From assembly GCF_965638725.1 (NCBI RefSeq), contig NC_134975.1, positions 2,802,179-2,866,178 of the forward strand: DNA of 64,000 nucleotides. The letters run 5' to 3'. Shown here piece after piece: positions 35,111-47,700 of the stretch. The stretch comes from Aptenodytes patagonicus. Taxonomy: Eukaryota; Chordata; Aves; Sphenisciformes; Spheniscidae. Within the stretch, counting starts at the first letter, position 1; every line of letters starts with the position of its first letter. Both the position numbers and the translations under genes were made by a program. The notes under the pieces are model-generated. The model was not told the origin of the DNA and did no database searches. It saw only the letters and a list, made by a program, of their open reading frames with translations.

Positions 35111-35667
35111 GGCTGGACTTCACTGCCTTGCTGCTCTTCCAAGCCTACCACTCGTCCCCAGGGACAGCTGTAGGGATGCTCCTGGGCCAGGGCAGCCCCA
35201 GCTGTGCCCACCCCAGCCCCGTGTCCATGTCGCGGCCCTTTGCTAAGGAGCATGTGCCAGGCACCCCCAACCCCACAGGGCAGAGCTGGGCTGATGGTCC
35301 TGATCTGTACCTACGCCCCACGGTCTGAGCCCATGTCCCTATCTTGGAGTTTGAGCCCGCAGCCGGTCCCAGGCTATGCCCCCTCCCGCCTGCGCTCGCC
35401 AGTGCCGGCCCGGCCCGGCCCGAGGACATGAGCGGGGTCCCGGCAGGAGGGTGCGTTAGGGGGTGCTCGCTGCACGGGGGGGCGTGCTGCATGGGGATGG
35501 ATGCTCACGGCATGATGGGTCACATTTCACGGGGGGGGGCTCGCTGCACGGGGGGTATCCACTCGGGGGCCGGACGGGCCCGTTGCCCGCCCCGGGGTGC
35601 TCCTGAGGCCACTCCGACACCCCTCGCCGGAGCGGAGGGGGCCGCACCGGGCAGGGCCACTTCGGAG

Positions 35668-35683
35668 CCGCCAGGGGGCGCTG
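35668..35683 (+). promoter_or_regulatory. CTCF-like binding motif
   Basis: CCGCCAGGGGGCGCTG matches the established vertebrate CTCF core (CCASYAGRKGGC-type) at nearly every position. It sits between the divergently transcribed STAT6 and LRP1 genes. Confidence 0.6.
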
Positions 35684-35771
35684 CCGCACCGCCAGTGCCA
35701 GCGGGGCGGGGCGGGGGCCGGGGCTGTCGGTCCCGGGGCGGCGGGGCCGGTCCAGGGGCAGGGCCGCCGCC

Positions 35772-35815
35772 GGAGCCCCGGGGTGCGGAGCCCCGGGGTG
35801 CGCAGCCCCGGGGTC
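35772..35815. repeat. three-copy 15-bp tandem repeat
   Basis: Two exact copies of GGAGCCCCGGGGTGC (35772-35786, 35787-35801) and a third imperfect copy, within the CpG-rich patch. Confidence 0.85.
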
Positions 35816-35990
35816 GGGTCCCCGCGTTCCCCCCATCGCTCCTCACGCTGCGGCGCCTGTGAACCCTTCGTGCTCGTGGCCGTTACGAGCATCAGATGTG
35901 TCCGGGGCCGCGGGCCTCCCCCCGTGAGCGCGGCCCCCGCGGCCAGGGCGTCTCCCCCCCCCCCCCCCGTCGCTTGCGCCTGGCCCCGTA

Positions 35991-38089
35991 TCCGCTGCCT
36001 CTGCTTTGCACTGGGGTCCCCTGGGAGGCTGGACCCCCGCCCTGGTGTGGGGCAGATCCAGCCCCAGGCAGCCCTGTCATGCCCTTGGTATGGGGCACGG
36101 TTTGGGGCTGATCAGCATCCCCAGAGGAGCACGGCCACTCTGGGCCCGGGGGCTGGGAAGGGGCTTTCTGGCCCTGCTCAGCCCCCCCAGATCCCGGTTC
36201 AGGGCAGCATCTGGGTGACCCCATCACAGGCGTCCCTCCACCTGTTGCTCTGGCTGTGGGGGCTCAGGACCGCAGCAGGACAAGGCCTGGCAGCGTGTTT
36301 ACCCAGGAGGGGCTTTGCAGCAGGACCCTCAATGATTGACTAGCGCCGGAGAGGGGTGGCCTCAGGGCACCCGGTGTTGGCATCCCCCTCCCCAGCCGCC
36401 CGTGTCTGCAGCGAGACCCCTGCAAGGCTCCAGGGGCGTGAGGGGCAGCAATGGCCTTCGTCCTGCCAGCTTTGAGGGGCCACAGGGTGCACTGCCCTGG
36501 GGGGCAGCAGAGCCTAGCAGTGCCCGCAGGGCAGGGGGCATGTAGGGAGGGGGCTGCGCATGGAGAGGGGGCTGCGTGGAGCCACTCGGGCGGGCCCTGG
36601 CTGGGGGCCATGCGTGGGAGGAATCCTGGCGAGCGCGTGGCGGCAGCCATCCCGGCCATCTCTGCTCCACAGGGCTTGCGCAACCTCCGGGGCCTCTGGC
36701 ACAGTAGTGGGGGGCACAGGGCAGCCCTTTGGACCCCCCCTGCACCACCTGGGGCATCCCCTGCCTGTGCCCCCGCCAGCCCTTCTACAGGGGTGGCTTC
36801 CCAGGAACATCTGGACCTTCCTTGCAAACATCTGGCACAGCAGCAGCCCGAACCAGTCCTTCCCCGCCCCCGCCGCGGCTGGCCGCCTCTGGGCTGCTTC
36901 CCCCCCCACCTCTGCCAGCACTGCTGCCTCACTGGGTGGGGTGGGGTGGGGGCAGGCATGTGACATCATTGTTTTAACAGGTGACATTGCTCGGGGGGGG
37001 GGGGGGGGGGGGGGAGGGGAGGTTGCAGGCAGCTGCCTGATGATGGGTGCCTGCACTGCTCCCCATCTCCCCCCATCGGCACCTGGCCTCAGCCCCTTGC
37101 AGGCAGTGGCATGGCAGATGAATGACGTCACGGCTCTGGCTCTGAGATCATAGCCACAGCTGTGGTGGCAAGGGAGCGATGAGGGGCTCTCCTGGGGTGG
37201 CAGAAGTGAGCCAGCCCCATGGGGACCCGCAGCCAGAGAAGATACAGGGTGGTCAGGGAAAGGCTGTCAGTCAGCTTGGCCCAGGGAGGGGTCCAGGCTG
37301 CCAGACCCCAACCTGGTCAGCGGCCCCCCTGCAGCTTCGGTCATGTCTGGGGCCCTGGAGCCAGCTGGATCCTGGGGCCTTTTAAAATGTTGCAATTATT
37401 GGCAGCGTGGCCCCAGCCCGGACCAGCCAAAAACGCAGATTACGGTTAGAGACTCATTACCAAACGTCCGCAGCAGGATGAGACGTTCCCTGCAGGGAAA
37501 AGGATGTTTTGGTGAGACGAGAGAACTGAGGTTGTTTTTTGGGAATGGAGCTGCTGGCCCTGGCTGGCAGGGCTCTGCCACGGTGGGCTTATGGGGCAGA
37601 GCTGGGTGCCTCCAGCCCATCGCCAGGCGCTGGTGGCGAGCGTGGGCAACCAGCTCTGCCTCGAGAGTTGAAGTTGGGCAAGCTAAACCCAGCCCCGCGG
37701 CTGAGCCCTGCACCCGGCCCTGCTGACAGCGGGACCCCGCTGACAGGGGGTCTGCTCCCCTGTCCCCCAGTCCTAAGCTCTGCTCCCTCCTGCAGGGATT
37801 TCCGGGGGACGGTGAAGGTCCGGCTGCTCTGGGACCCTGGTGGGCCCCCTCCTCTGCAGAAGGGCCCCTGGGTGCTGCCTGAGCGTTTGCCCTGGGCGTC
37901 GGTCCTGCTCCCCATGGATTCTCTAGGGACCTGCCGGGTGCAGGCAAAACGAGGCTGCTGGCTCGGCCCCGGCCCCACCGCCCAGCAGCACCCCATGTCC
38001 GGCCCCGCCGCCCGCGGGTCCCGGCTGTTGCCCAGCTCTCCCGTCCCGGGAGCCGTTGATTCTCCGTCCCGTGTTTGATCCCCAACGGC
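35991..38089. other. intergenic between STAT6 and LRP1
   Basis: About 2.1 kb with no recognised gene. It contains a run of 22 G at 36993-37014. Open frames crossing it have no family resemblance or splice support. Confidence 0.6.
36993..37014. repeat. poly(G) run of 22
   Basis: Uninterrupted 22 G on the plus strand followed by AGGGGAGG, a strong G-quadruplex candidate about 1.7 kb upstream of LRP1 exon 1. Length may be an assembly estimate. Confidence 0.9.
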
Positions 38090-38367
38090 GTCTCTACGCT
38101 GGCAGAGGGCAGCAGGGCTGCCCGCCCGCCCGCCCGCGGAGCACGACCACCCCCGACGGCCCCGAGCTTGCGGGGGCATCGCCGGCAGGGACGGGCAGGG
38201 GCCTGGAGGGGCATCGCCAGGGTCCGGGCACCACGGTGCCGCAGGATGCGCCCCCGGCACCACGCGTGGGCGCGGGACCCGCGGTGCCGCAGGCAGACCC
38301 TGACATGGCCATCCCCAGGCCTGCCCCGCCCCCGGGCCCGGCCGGGGGGCGCAGCCCCGCCACCGCA

Positions 38368-38379
38368 CGCGCATGCGCG
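38368..38379. promoter_or_regulatory. LRP1: NRF1 motif CGCGCATGCGCG
   Basis: Exact match to the YGCGCAYGCGCR consensus, about 340 bp upstream of the LRP1 start codon. Confidence 0.6.
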
Positions 38380-38461
38380 CCGCGCGGCCGCCGCGTAGGA
38401 CCCCCCCCCTCCGCGCGGGCGCCCCCCCCCCGCCCCGCGCGCGGCGGCGGCTCGAGCCCGG

Positions 38462-38469
38462 TGACGTCA
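38462..38469. promoter_or_regulatory. LRP1: perfect cAMP response element TGACGTCA
   Basis: Full palindromic CRE about 250 bp upstream of the LRP1 start codon, in the CpG island where CREB/ATF sites tend to be functional. Confidence 0.55.
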
Positions 38470-38717
38470 GGCGGACGGCGGCGCGCGCTCCATCCATCCC
38501 TCCGCGGCGGCGCGCGCAGCCCCCCGCCCCCGCCCCGCCGCCCCCGGCGCCGCCGCCGCCCAGCCCGGAGGGTCCGCCCGCCCCGCCCCGTCCCGTCCCG
38601 TTCCTCCCCCGCCCGCCCCCGCCCGCGCCCCCTCCCTCCGCGGATGTCGGTGCGCGGGCCCGGGACGCGCCGCCCCGCGGGCAGCACGGCGTGAGGAGCT
38701 GCCGCCGAGCCGCCGGC

Positions 38718-38790
38718 ATGGGGCCGCTGCTGCCCCTCGCCGGGTGCCTGCTGGCCCTGCTGGCCCTGCCCGCCGCCCGCGCCCTCGAAG
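38718..38790 (+). CDS. LRP1: LRP1 exon 1, signal peptide
   Basis: The ATG in context CGCCGGCATGG opens 24 codons: a leucine/alanine-rich signal peptide with likely cleavage after the AARA region. It ends with donor GAAG/gtgagt in phase 1. Confidence 0.93.
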
Positions 38791-41700
38791 GTGAGTCCGG
38801 GGCCGCGCGGGGCGGGGGCCGGTCCCGGTCCCCCTGCGGGGAGCGGTGCGGAGCGGGCGGCGGGGACACCCGGCGGGGGGAGCGCCGCAGCTGCGCGGCC
38901 CCGCGGCCGCTGTCGGGGGCGCGGGGCCGGGAGCAACTGGGCTCCGGCGGGGCCGCAGCGCTCGGCCGGGGAGGGGAGGGGGCGGGAGCGGGAGGCGCCG
39001 CGCGTCCCCCGCCGCGGCGGGCAGCGCCGCCGTGACAAAGCAGAGCGGGCGCAGCCCGGGCCCGCCGCGCCGCGGTGGGGACGGGGGAGACCGGGGGGCA
39101 CCGGGAGCGGGCTCGGGCGGCGCGTCCTTCCCCGCCGGCCGCCCTTCCCCGCGCCCCCCTGCTGCGCCGCAATGAAGGGATGCGCCTCCCCCCCGTCCCC
39201 CTCCGCAGCCGCGGGTGGCCGCTCGCTCGCTTTCCCCGTTTTCTTCTTCTTTGCCAGTTTCTGGTGACTTTCAGCCCGCCTGCCGTCCCATTTTCCTTTG
39301 GAATCCAAAGTTGTCCCTGCAGTCAGGCCGGAAAGTTGGAACTTGGCACCGCTGCAGGAGCCTGTGCCGGGGGTCCCTGGGGGCTGGGGTCCCCCTGCTC
39401 TCTGGGGACACCCGTGACAGCCCGGCCTTGCCCTCTGCTCCCGCTCTTGCATAACCGGGGCTGCTTCTCCTGAAGGCACGACAGCCCCGCTGCGGAGTTT
39501 GGCTGCGGCCGGTCTGGTGGCACTGGGAAAATGTTTACCCAGCGATGGGACTGTCTGTCCGTCTGTCTGTCCAGCCTCCCCTGCCAGCAGCTTTTTTCCA
39601 AGCTGCGCACGTCTCATTCCCTGCTCTTATTGATCTATTCAGTAAATACTTTAGAGAGCTCGTCAGCTCAATGGCCAGGCTTTTGAATGTACAAGGGGCT
39701 GCTCTTGGCAGCATGAGTGCGTTTAGGAGCTGGCAGCCGAACGAGCCGGGAACCGGTGGTGGTGAAGTTCCTTGCAATGCCTGAATGCGTGGGGCAGGAG
39801 GCTGTTTTTCCCTTTAAAAGCAGAGATATGGGGGGTTCCGAGTTGGCTCTCTCAGCTTTCCTCTTACAGATTCCCTCTGTCCAGATGGGAACAGCCTGGC
39901 AAACGTGAGAGACTGGAGCAATTGATTGGCGAGGGTTTTTTTGGGAAGGCTTTTCTGTCCCCTTTCTTTGCCCACCTTGGAGCGAACCAGGTGAAGTAGC
40001 TGGCATTTGGTGTCATGGCAGCAGCAGCACCTGACCCATCACCAGGTCAGAGGGATGGTGGAGGTTCTGGCAAATGCCAGATCCCTGCTCCAGATTAGTG
40101 TCTGGGGCTGCAGGAGGCTGGAGCCTGCGGTTTCCATCCCTCCAGCCCCTCCTTGCCCCGCTGCAGGTCCAGGCGCTTAATTAGTGTCCCTTGAAGGGAG
40201 GCGGCAGAAGCAGAGCAACTCGTGGCACCCCACAGCCACCCCTGCTCAGCTGATGCCCGTGTGGTCGTTAGTGCAGGGTTGATTGACCCGCTGGCACCGA
40301 CTCGGCAGGCTCAGCAGTGCAGGTGGTGGTTAACAACTGAGCCTGCCGGGGTTGCCTGCTCCTGCCCCACTCTCGAGGACCCCAGGTCTTGGAGGCATTG
40401 TCCCTGCTCGATGGTGGCTCGGAGCAGCCACCAGATCCAGAAGTTCGTGGGGGCGGGAGGGACAGGCATCACTCATTGCATAAGCTGCGTTGCCTTTGGA
40501 AACGAGGGTGCAGAATGATGATGTGCTGGAGGGAAGTTCCTCCATCCTCTTCCCCACCCCATGAGCTGGAGTGGGGCAAAAGCCAGTGCAGAGATGCCCT
40601 TTCCTTCCAGCGGCACGCTCCCCTCCCAAGGGGCTCCCCTTGGGGGTGGCATTGGGAGTGAGGTGCTGTTCCAGCCCCATGGAGCCTTGGGCAGCCCAGT
40701 AGGGCGAGGGGTCCTCTGGATTGCTGGGGAAGGAGTGGTGGGAGGATGTGGAGGGGGCTCTCAAAGGCCCCTGTTGCAGCAGGGTTGCAGCTGGGCTGGC
40801 TGGGAAGCAGAAGGTGGCACCTTGGTGGCACCTGAGCTGGTGCCCTGGCCCCAGTGGTCTGGGCCGGGCTCTGGTTTCCCTGGCTGCAAGTCTCCCACTG
40901 CCTGAGCCTGCTGCAGGCAGGGGTGAGCTCAGTGTAGTGGGGTTCTGGGGCAACCGTGGTGGAGCCGGTGCTTCCCGGGTGCCACTGGAAGTGGGGTGCA
41001 GGGTCCCTGTCCTTGTCCAGAGACCCAACTCCCCACACCCACTGCCTTGGTTTGCACCCCCAAACCGCTGCCTCGGTTGCAGCTCTAGAAGCTGTTCATT
41101 TGTTCCTGGCTTTGGCTGCAGGAGAAGGGGGAGCAAGTACAGCCAGTGGGGCGGGGAGTGGGGGGAAGCTCTTCTAGGGGGACAAAGGGCACCGGTGTGC
41201 AGCTCCTGTCTGCCGGAGCTCCTCTGCCACTTGTTGGGTGGTTTGGAGCTTCCCTGGGTCCTGCTGCCTCGGCGGGCAGATCTGGGGAGCCTTTGGGAGA
41301 GGAGTGAGGGCAGGCAGGGATTGCCCCGCTTCTGTTTTGGAAATACCTGTGGTTAAGGGTGGCTGCAGTGTTTCGGTGCAGTGCTTCCTTCTTGCTGCCT
41401 TGGTGGTCTGGTGCATCTCGTGCGCGTGAGGGGAGTGCGTGTGCCCACGTGCGCGCGCACACTGTTTTCCTGGGCATGTGTGGACATGTCCAGAGCCATG
41501 CTGGGTTCAGCAAAGGTGAAGAGGGGAGTGTTTGGGGGCTGCTGGGAGGAGAAGGCAGGAGCTGTCAGAGGGGCTGCCACAGGGACTGGGACTGCCGATG
41601 GGGACCGGCTGGGGGCTCCTCCGTGCAATGGCGGGGAGGGGAGGGTGCCTGGCACCCCTGCGTGGAGCATCTCAGCAAGACCCTCCTCTCTGCAGAGCTT

Positions 41701-44700
41701 GGAGTTCCTGGGAGCCCTGTGGGGCTCTGCCCCTGCATGGAAGGTGCTGTGGGATGCCAGCGTGCCCTGGTGCTGCTGTGGTGTCCAGAGGAGAGGGCTG
41801 GGCTCCGTCCCCCGTCCTGCGTGTTCCCTGTCCGGTGACGTGCACTGACGTCAAGAGGATGGGGCAGCAGTGGAGCATCCTTGGCAAAGCCCATCAGCGC
41901 TGCCTGTTTTGGGGTGAAACCGAGGCATTGCCTTCTCACTGCTTCCAAAGCTGTTTTGAGGTGCTGTGGGTGGCACAGAGGTGGGAACAGTTGTGGTGTC
42001 CCCCTCATATTTGGTGTCTCAGCCTTACCACTTGCCCCATGTCTTCTCTCCGTGCTGTTTCCATGTGTTCTGTGGGACCCTGTGAACCGGGAAGGAGCGG
42101 GGGCTGCTCATGCCCTCCAGCTGGTGATGCTTTTTCTCTGGTGTAGAGTACCAGTCGGGCTGATGGGGAGAAAAACCGCCCTGGTCCTCCCTGTTCCTCA
42201 ACGGCTCTGGCCCCCGGAGTCTCCTCTTCTGGAGGAGTTGACTCCGCTTTGGTGTTCATTGGTTCCTCTTCACCACCAGCCCGGGCTTAATCCATGGCTG
42301 TCCGATGTGGCTGGCTCCCCGGCGGGGCAGGGCTGGTTGCCTGCCTGCCTGGTACACCGGCCGGCGTGGACTTCACTCTGCTGCACATGGCATCCCCGTC
42401 TCCTCCCTCGCAGAAACAGCAGGGTCAGAGTGGAAAAGCAGAGACAAGGGAAAAGCTGCGTAAAATAGCTGTTACGTGGGGACCCCAGAAACGCAGTCCT
42501 TGAGGCCGCTGGGGGGGACAGGGTGGTGACACGAGCTGCTTCAAGGCAGGAGGGTTGGCTCCAAAAACCGTCTTCCCGCTGTCTGGCATGAGGATGTTTG
42601 GGAAAGGACTGTGTGTGGGTTGAGCTCAGCCCCTCTCCTTCCCCCTCTGGGAGGGTGCAGGGGGACCTGGCTGCCACTCGAGGGCTGCAGTAGCATCCCG
42701 GTTATCTCCTGGTGTTTGCTGCAGTTGTGGGCTGAGGTTGGGGAGGGTGATTGAGGATGGGGCAGAGTGAGGGCGAGGAGCCCTTTGGGCAGAAACCAGG
42801 AGCATCATCACTGTTCATAGAGGTGACTGTGGCAGCTGGGTGGGGATGTTGGGCATGCTGGGGTCTGCAGAACAGTGCTCATGTGCACCGTGGACTGCCT
42901 GGTGCCGTGCTTCTGCCAGTGTGTTATTGCATGGCTCGTTCCTGTGCAGCAGCAGCATGAGCAGCCGGTGGCGGAGAGGAGGGAGCTGCTCTCATTGTCA
43001 GGTGGATCCTGCTGACGAGGTCTTACCACCATCTCGCGAGCGCTGGGGAAGCTCTGTGGGGAGCGGGGCTGCCCATGTGCTCCCGCTGGATGCCTTCTTG
43101 TGGGGACAGGTACCCATAGCTGGGAGTTTTGCTGCCCCGTTTGGCACTGATGCCCTGAGAGGCAGGAGGAGCTGAGCCCATGTCTGTGACCACCCACGGC
43201 GCTCTGGGATTTTGGCTGTGCCTTTGGGATGACTTCCCATGCTCCCCGTGGATGGTCTTTCAGTAAGACTCTGGCCAGCTCGGGCCCCGAACTGCCTTTC
43301 CAAAACGGCGCAGGGACCACGTGCCTCTGGAAGTGCCCTTTGCCCTGAGAAGGGGGTGCAAGAGGGTGCTTCCCGAAATTGTGGGACAGCCTGGGGTGTT
43401 GCGGTAAGGGCTGGGCCCTCGGGAGCCGTCGAGCACCCAGCGTGGGACAGGCTGTGCCATGGTCCTGCTGAGTCGGCATGATTAGCGTGGTGGTAACCAG
43501 CGGGTGAGACCACAGCTTTGTCATGGAGCAGGAGGTTCCTCTTCCAGGCGTTGAAGTGATTTCAGTTCCCAAATCAGCATCGAGCACCTTCTTTGTGCCA
43601 GCCCCGCAGATAAAATCCTTGCTCTGTGTCCCCAAGACCCCCTGGCCGACCCACAGCCCTATTCAGGGGGCTGTGCCTCTCCGAGAGCCACCCACCTGCC
43701 TTTGGTGCCTTGGGCAGCGCCTTGGCCAAGCGCAAAGTTGTTCTGCTCCCAGCTCATCCCAACAAGTTGCGGGGCTCAGCTGAATTATTCTGATGAATCC
43801 AGTGGTCCCAGGGTTGGGAAATGGGCTCCTTGGAGATGGTGCCAGCTCCCAGGCATGGCGGCGCGCAGCTGACTCAGCTGGCGAGCGGTGGATGCATCTG
43901 CCCATTTCCTTCCTGTGGTCCCTGCTTTGCCAGGCAGACAAGACTCTCCTTGTGCTTGGACTGAATTTTATCTCTGTCACCTCCCGGAGAGCGCGTCTGG
44001 CTGCGTTCCCATGGATGTCCCTCTCCGTGTGGGGAGGCTCGGCCCTCAACCGGGAGCTGCGGGATGGGGTCCCTCTGTCGGCCTGTCCCTCTCTGCCATT
44101 GCTGTGGGTGTGCTGCTCCCCAGGATCCTGCCGTGTCCTCTAAGTGAAGCAGCTGCTGTTCCCCAGGCTGGAGGGGTGGTGTGTGTGCATTTCTGGGCCC
44201 CGTTTGCATTGAGGCCATGCAGAGGAGAGCCAGCGGAGGCCACTGAGCCCTATTTTGCACTGGGGGAGCACCCAGCACCGTTGGTGCTGGACCGAGTGCT
44301 ATGCGCATGGGGGGGTGGGGATGGTGCTCCCATCTCAGGGGGCGCAGAGCATGCCTGCTGCACCCTGCGTGGGACCCTGTGGGCAGCTGGGGTGCCCAGC
44401 AGCACCCGGGCTGGAGGAGGCACGTGCCGGGGTCTCGCCAAGCGCCTGGCGTTTTGCGTCTGGCGCCGTCTTCTGCTGGCTCTTCCAAACGGAGTGTCGG
44501 CTCCATCCGCGCTGCAGCTTGTTGTCGAGGGGATGCATTTTCCTCTCCTTTGAATTTTGCAAGCCAGTGCAAGACCAGCTCAAGCTATTTACAGACCAGG
44601 TTTTGCTGTTGACTTAACTTTTCAGTCACTTCTATTTAATGTACCTTGGCAGGCTGACCTGCTAGCGGCAAGCAGCAGCAGCAGCAAATATTTTCGGCAT

Positions 44701-47700
44701 TTTCTAATTCGGCTCAAACTTCTTGTTTTCTTCACTCTGTGCCACTTATTTTAAGAAGGAAAAGTACTGGGTGGGCCGTGAGGACTGTTTTGCTGGATGT
44801 TATTCTGTTGTGCAAGGTTGCTTTCCCCAATGCAGTCCAGCCATTTCTAGGGCTAAATATAGACTCACAATGTCCTTTCTTAGCCAGGGGAACGGAGCAG
44901 CCTAGAGCTGCAATCATGCAGATGCTTTGCAGGACCAGAGACTGTCCCAGCACTGCTTGAAGCGAAGGGCTTGTGGGGTTGGCAACTGAAATGTTGGATA
45001 GCTGTTGGCAGCTCAGGGCTTCTCCGGTGGGATCGTGCTCAAGGTGCTGCCGAGGGGAGGGATGGGAAGAGCAGCCCCGGCTCTGGGGAGTGTCAGCCTG
45101 CGGGGAAGGTGAGACCAGGTCTGTAATGTCCAAAACGTGTGGACTGAGGCATCAGTGGGAATTGCGGATGGCTGGGAGGGAGTCTAATTGAGTTGGAAGT
45201 TGCATCTTTAATTGAGCGGACTAATTAGCCTCTTGCAAGATGCCATTTCTGCAAATGAGACCACGGCAAGGATGGGCAGGCATTGACAGTCGCATCCTGG
45301 TGCGTGAGCTGGTGATGGGCAGGTGAAGGACGAGGTGGACCGCCCTTGGTAAATAATGGGGTTCGCTTGGTAAATAACAGGGGCTGCTGGCGTGGCGGGG
45401 TGAGGGAAGTAATTGCTGCTTTTAGACTTGCTGCTGGACTCGGGGCTCTGGTGTCCATCCCTTGGTGACTGAATGAGGAGGAGGGTTTCAGCTGGGGGGG
45501 ACGAAGGCTTTTTGAGCCATCATGCTGCTGCTCCTCTGCCCCGGCCTTGCTGGGGGTGGCTGGGTTTTGTTTGCTGTGGGCTGCCAGGCAAATTGTTATT
45601 TTAATCTGCCGAGAGCTTTGAAACGCATCAATCTAGTCCATTTACTTAATATGGTGCAGCTCTTTGTTTGCAGGCGCCGCTGCAGCCGTCTGAGTGTGGG
45701 GACTGAATGCTCGCTGGGTCCCAGATTCACACAGCGGTTCATTGTAGCTGATGAACAGTCGAGTGTCTCTGCCGCTCGTGTCGCTGGTGAGATGGGCTGC
45801 GCCGGGGTGCCTGCACCTCGTGCCGCTGCGTCAGGCTCTTTGGGGCTGAGTCCCTCCTGGTGTCTCCTCCCTCTGCTTTGCTGCACCCCGGGGGGCAGAG
45901 CCCCTCGATGCTGCAGCGGCACACGCCAGCACCCTGTGGACATGCCCGATGATTTTTCTGTTCGTGCTGTGCTCAGAATTTGAATATTGTGGCCTAAAGG
46001 ATTGCACGTGGATGCAAACGCTCGTGCCATGAGTGTGATGCTGCAGCACCGGGGAGCAGCAGTACACTCCGCTGCCTGCCCTGCCCCTCTCTGCTCTGCA
46101 GGCGCCAGACCAGCTTGCTGATGGTGGGGCTGCTGGCGGGTGCCCACCCGCCTCCGTGTGCCCACCCACAGCTGCTTGGAGCAGCCTCGTTTGGGGACAA
46201 GCATGTTGCCTGTCCCCAGCTGCTGGTGGCGATGCCCCTGGGCCGTACCTGGCTGGGTTTGCGGCCAGGAGAGCAGCTCCAGCTGATGCATGACACTTGA
46301 GGGCGGCTCTGACCCTCGGGGGCAGCGGGATCCTGAAGTGTGCGGCGTTTGCAGCGGCCCCATCCTTCCTCAGGTGCGCGTGCTGGCTTGGTGCCGGACC
46401 GCATCCCTTCGGGCAGCCGGCATGGGGAGGGGAGCTGGAAGAGGGCCACGAAGGGTTTCCTCCCGGCGCTCGGCGCCACGGTGTCATGGTGCCTTTTTAT
46501 TGTTTGGAAAAGGAAGCACTTGGGTTTAATACTTCCCGCAGCAGCCGCCTTCCCAGTGGTCTGGGCAGATGTTGCGGGGTGCCGGGGGCAAACACCGTGC
46601 GGAGAGTCGGGCTGTGCCTGCACCTCCACCCTGGGGACGGCTGCTGCCTTTGCCCCTGAGTGGGGACCCGCGATTCCTGGGTTATTTCCAAGGAGAGCAA
46701 TTTCCTCCCCCGATCCTGAAAACATCAGCTGAAATGTCTGTGGGCCCCTGGCCTCGTCTGTGCCATGGGACACGTCCCCTGCCTGCTCCTGGGGGCTGCT
46801 CCTGGCAGGGCCAGTGGCCCCAAGCCAGCTCAGCATCCCTGGGTGGGTGCCCACACCGTGGCCCCGCTTCCCACCGCAGCCCCCGGCTGCCGCTGGCCCT
46901 TCCAGATGGAATTGCTCAGCGTCTCCTCTCGCATCCCAGAGCGTGTTTTCCCTATGGAAGAGCGGATTTGGAGCCTAGTGCTGCACTTACTAGCTTGGTC
47001 TTCTCTTCCACAGCTGCTCCGATGCTATCATCCCTCGAAACCCACTCGGCCCAGCCCCGTGTCCTTTCAGCTGCATGAAATCTTAAAGCAAATCTTTTTC
47101 TGCATCTTGCAGAAGGTAAAACCAGGCAAACCAGGATCCCTGAGCCACAGGAACCACCTTGGAGCATCCGGGCTGCCACGGGCGAGCAGTTCATTGCTGG
47201 TGTAGCTGAGTCGCCCTGGTGGAGATGCCAAGGGGGTAGTGTAGCGTCTGGGATGCAGCATCAGAGCAGACATAACCATACCGGATTCCTCTTCAATAAT
47301 TTTTACCAGTTACAAACAGATGTGACATTTCACCATGCCAAGGATTTTTTTTTTTCCCCTTTACCTCTTAAAATACAGCTGAGCGGGTGTCTGGGAGCGG
47401 AGTGCTGCTGAGCAAACCTGACCCAGTCCCTTGGCCCGGCAGGCGCGGGGACTTCTCCCTGCCTCGGCTGGGGTGGGACCCCCTGGTGCGCCCTGGCTGG
47501 GACCTGCAGGGGTGGCCACCCCAAGGTGGCCGGTGGGTCCCCACATCCATGGTCCCCACAAGCCAGGGCTGGCTGGGTTGTCCCTGGTGTGGGGGCTGCG
47601 TTCACACAGGCAGGTGGACCAGAATCCAGAGCAGCTCCCCATGCAGACATGCTACTCGAGAATAAAAGTCCCTTTATGCTGGAATAATTAGTGTACTCAG

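Larger units (their letters stand above)
35380..35990. promoter_or_regulatory. second CpG-rich patch with CTCF-like motif
   Basis: CpG-dense region separate from both the STAT6 and LRP1 promoters. It contains CCGCCAGGGGGCGCTG at 35668-35683, a close match to the CTCF core. No exon was recognised. It could be an insulator/boundary, an alternative promoter or an enhancer. Confidence 0.5.
38090..38717 (+). promoter_or_regulatory. LRP1: LRP1 promoter CpG island and 5'UTR
   Basis: CpG island running into LRP1 exon 1 and on into intron 1 (to about 39130). It holds an exact NRF1 motif (38368-38379) and a perfect CRE (38462-38469), with no TATA box close to the ATG. The transcription start was not located; TATA-less, multi-start initiation is likely. 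Confidence 0.7.

Noticed and set aside
37589-39617. Minus-strand frames of more than 500 codons over the LRP1 promoter
   Set aside because: CpG-island composition effect antisense to LRP1 exon 1; no recognisable domain and many start without ATG.
43785-43880. Possible C/D-box small nucleolar RNA (CTGATGA ... CTGA)
   Set aside because: The short boxes occur by chance; no terminal stem or guide region could be supported.
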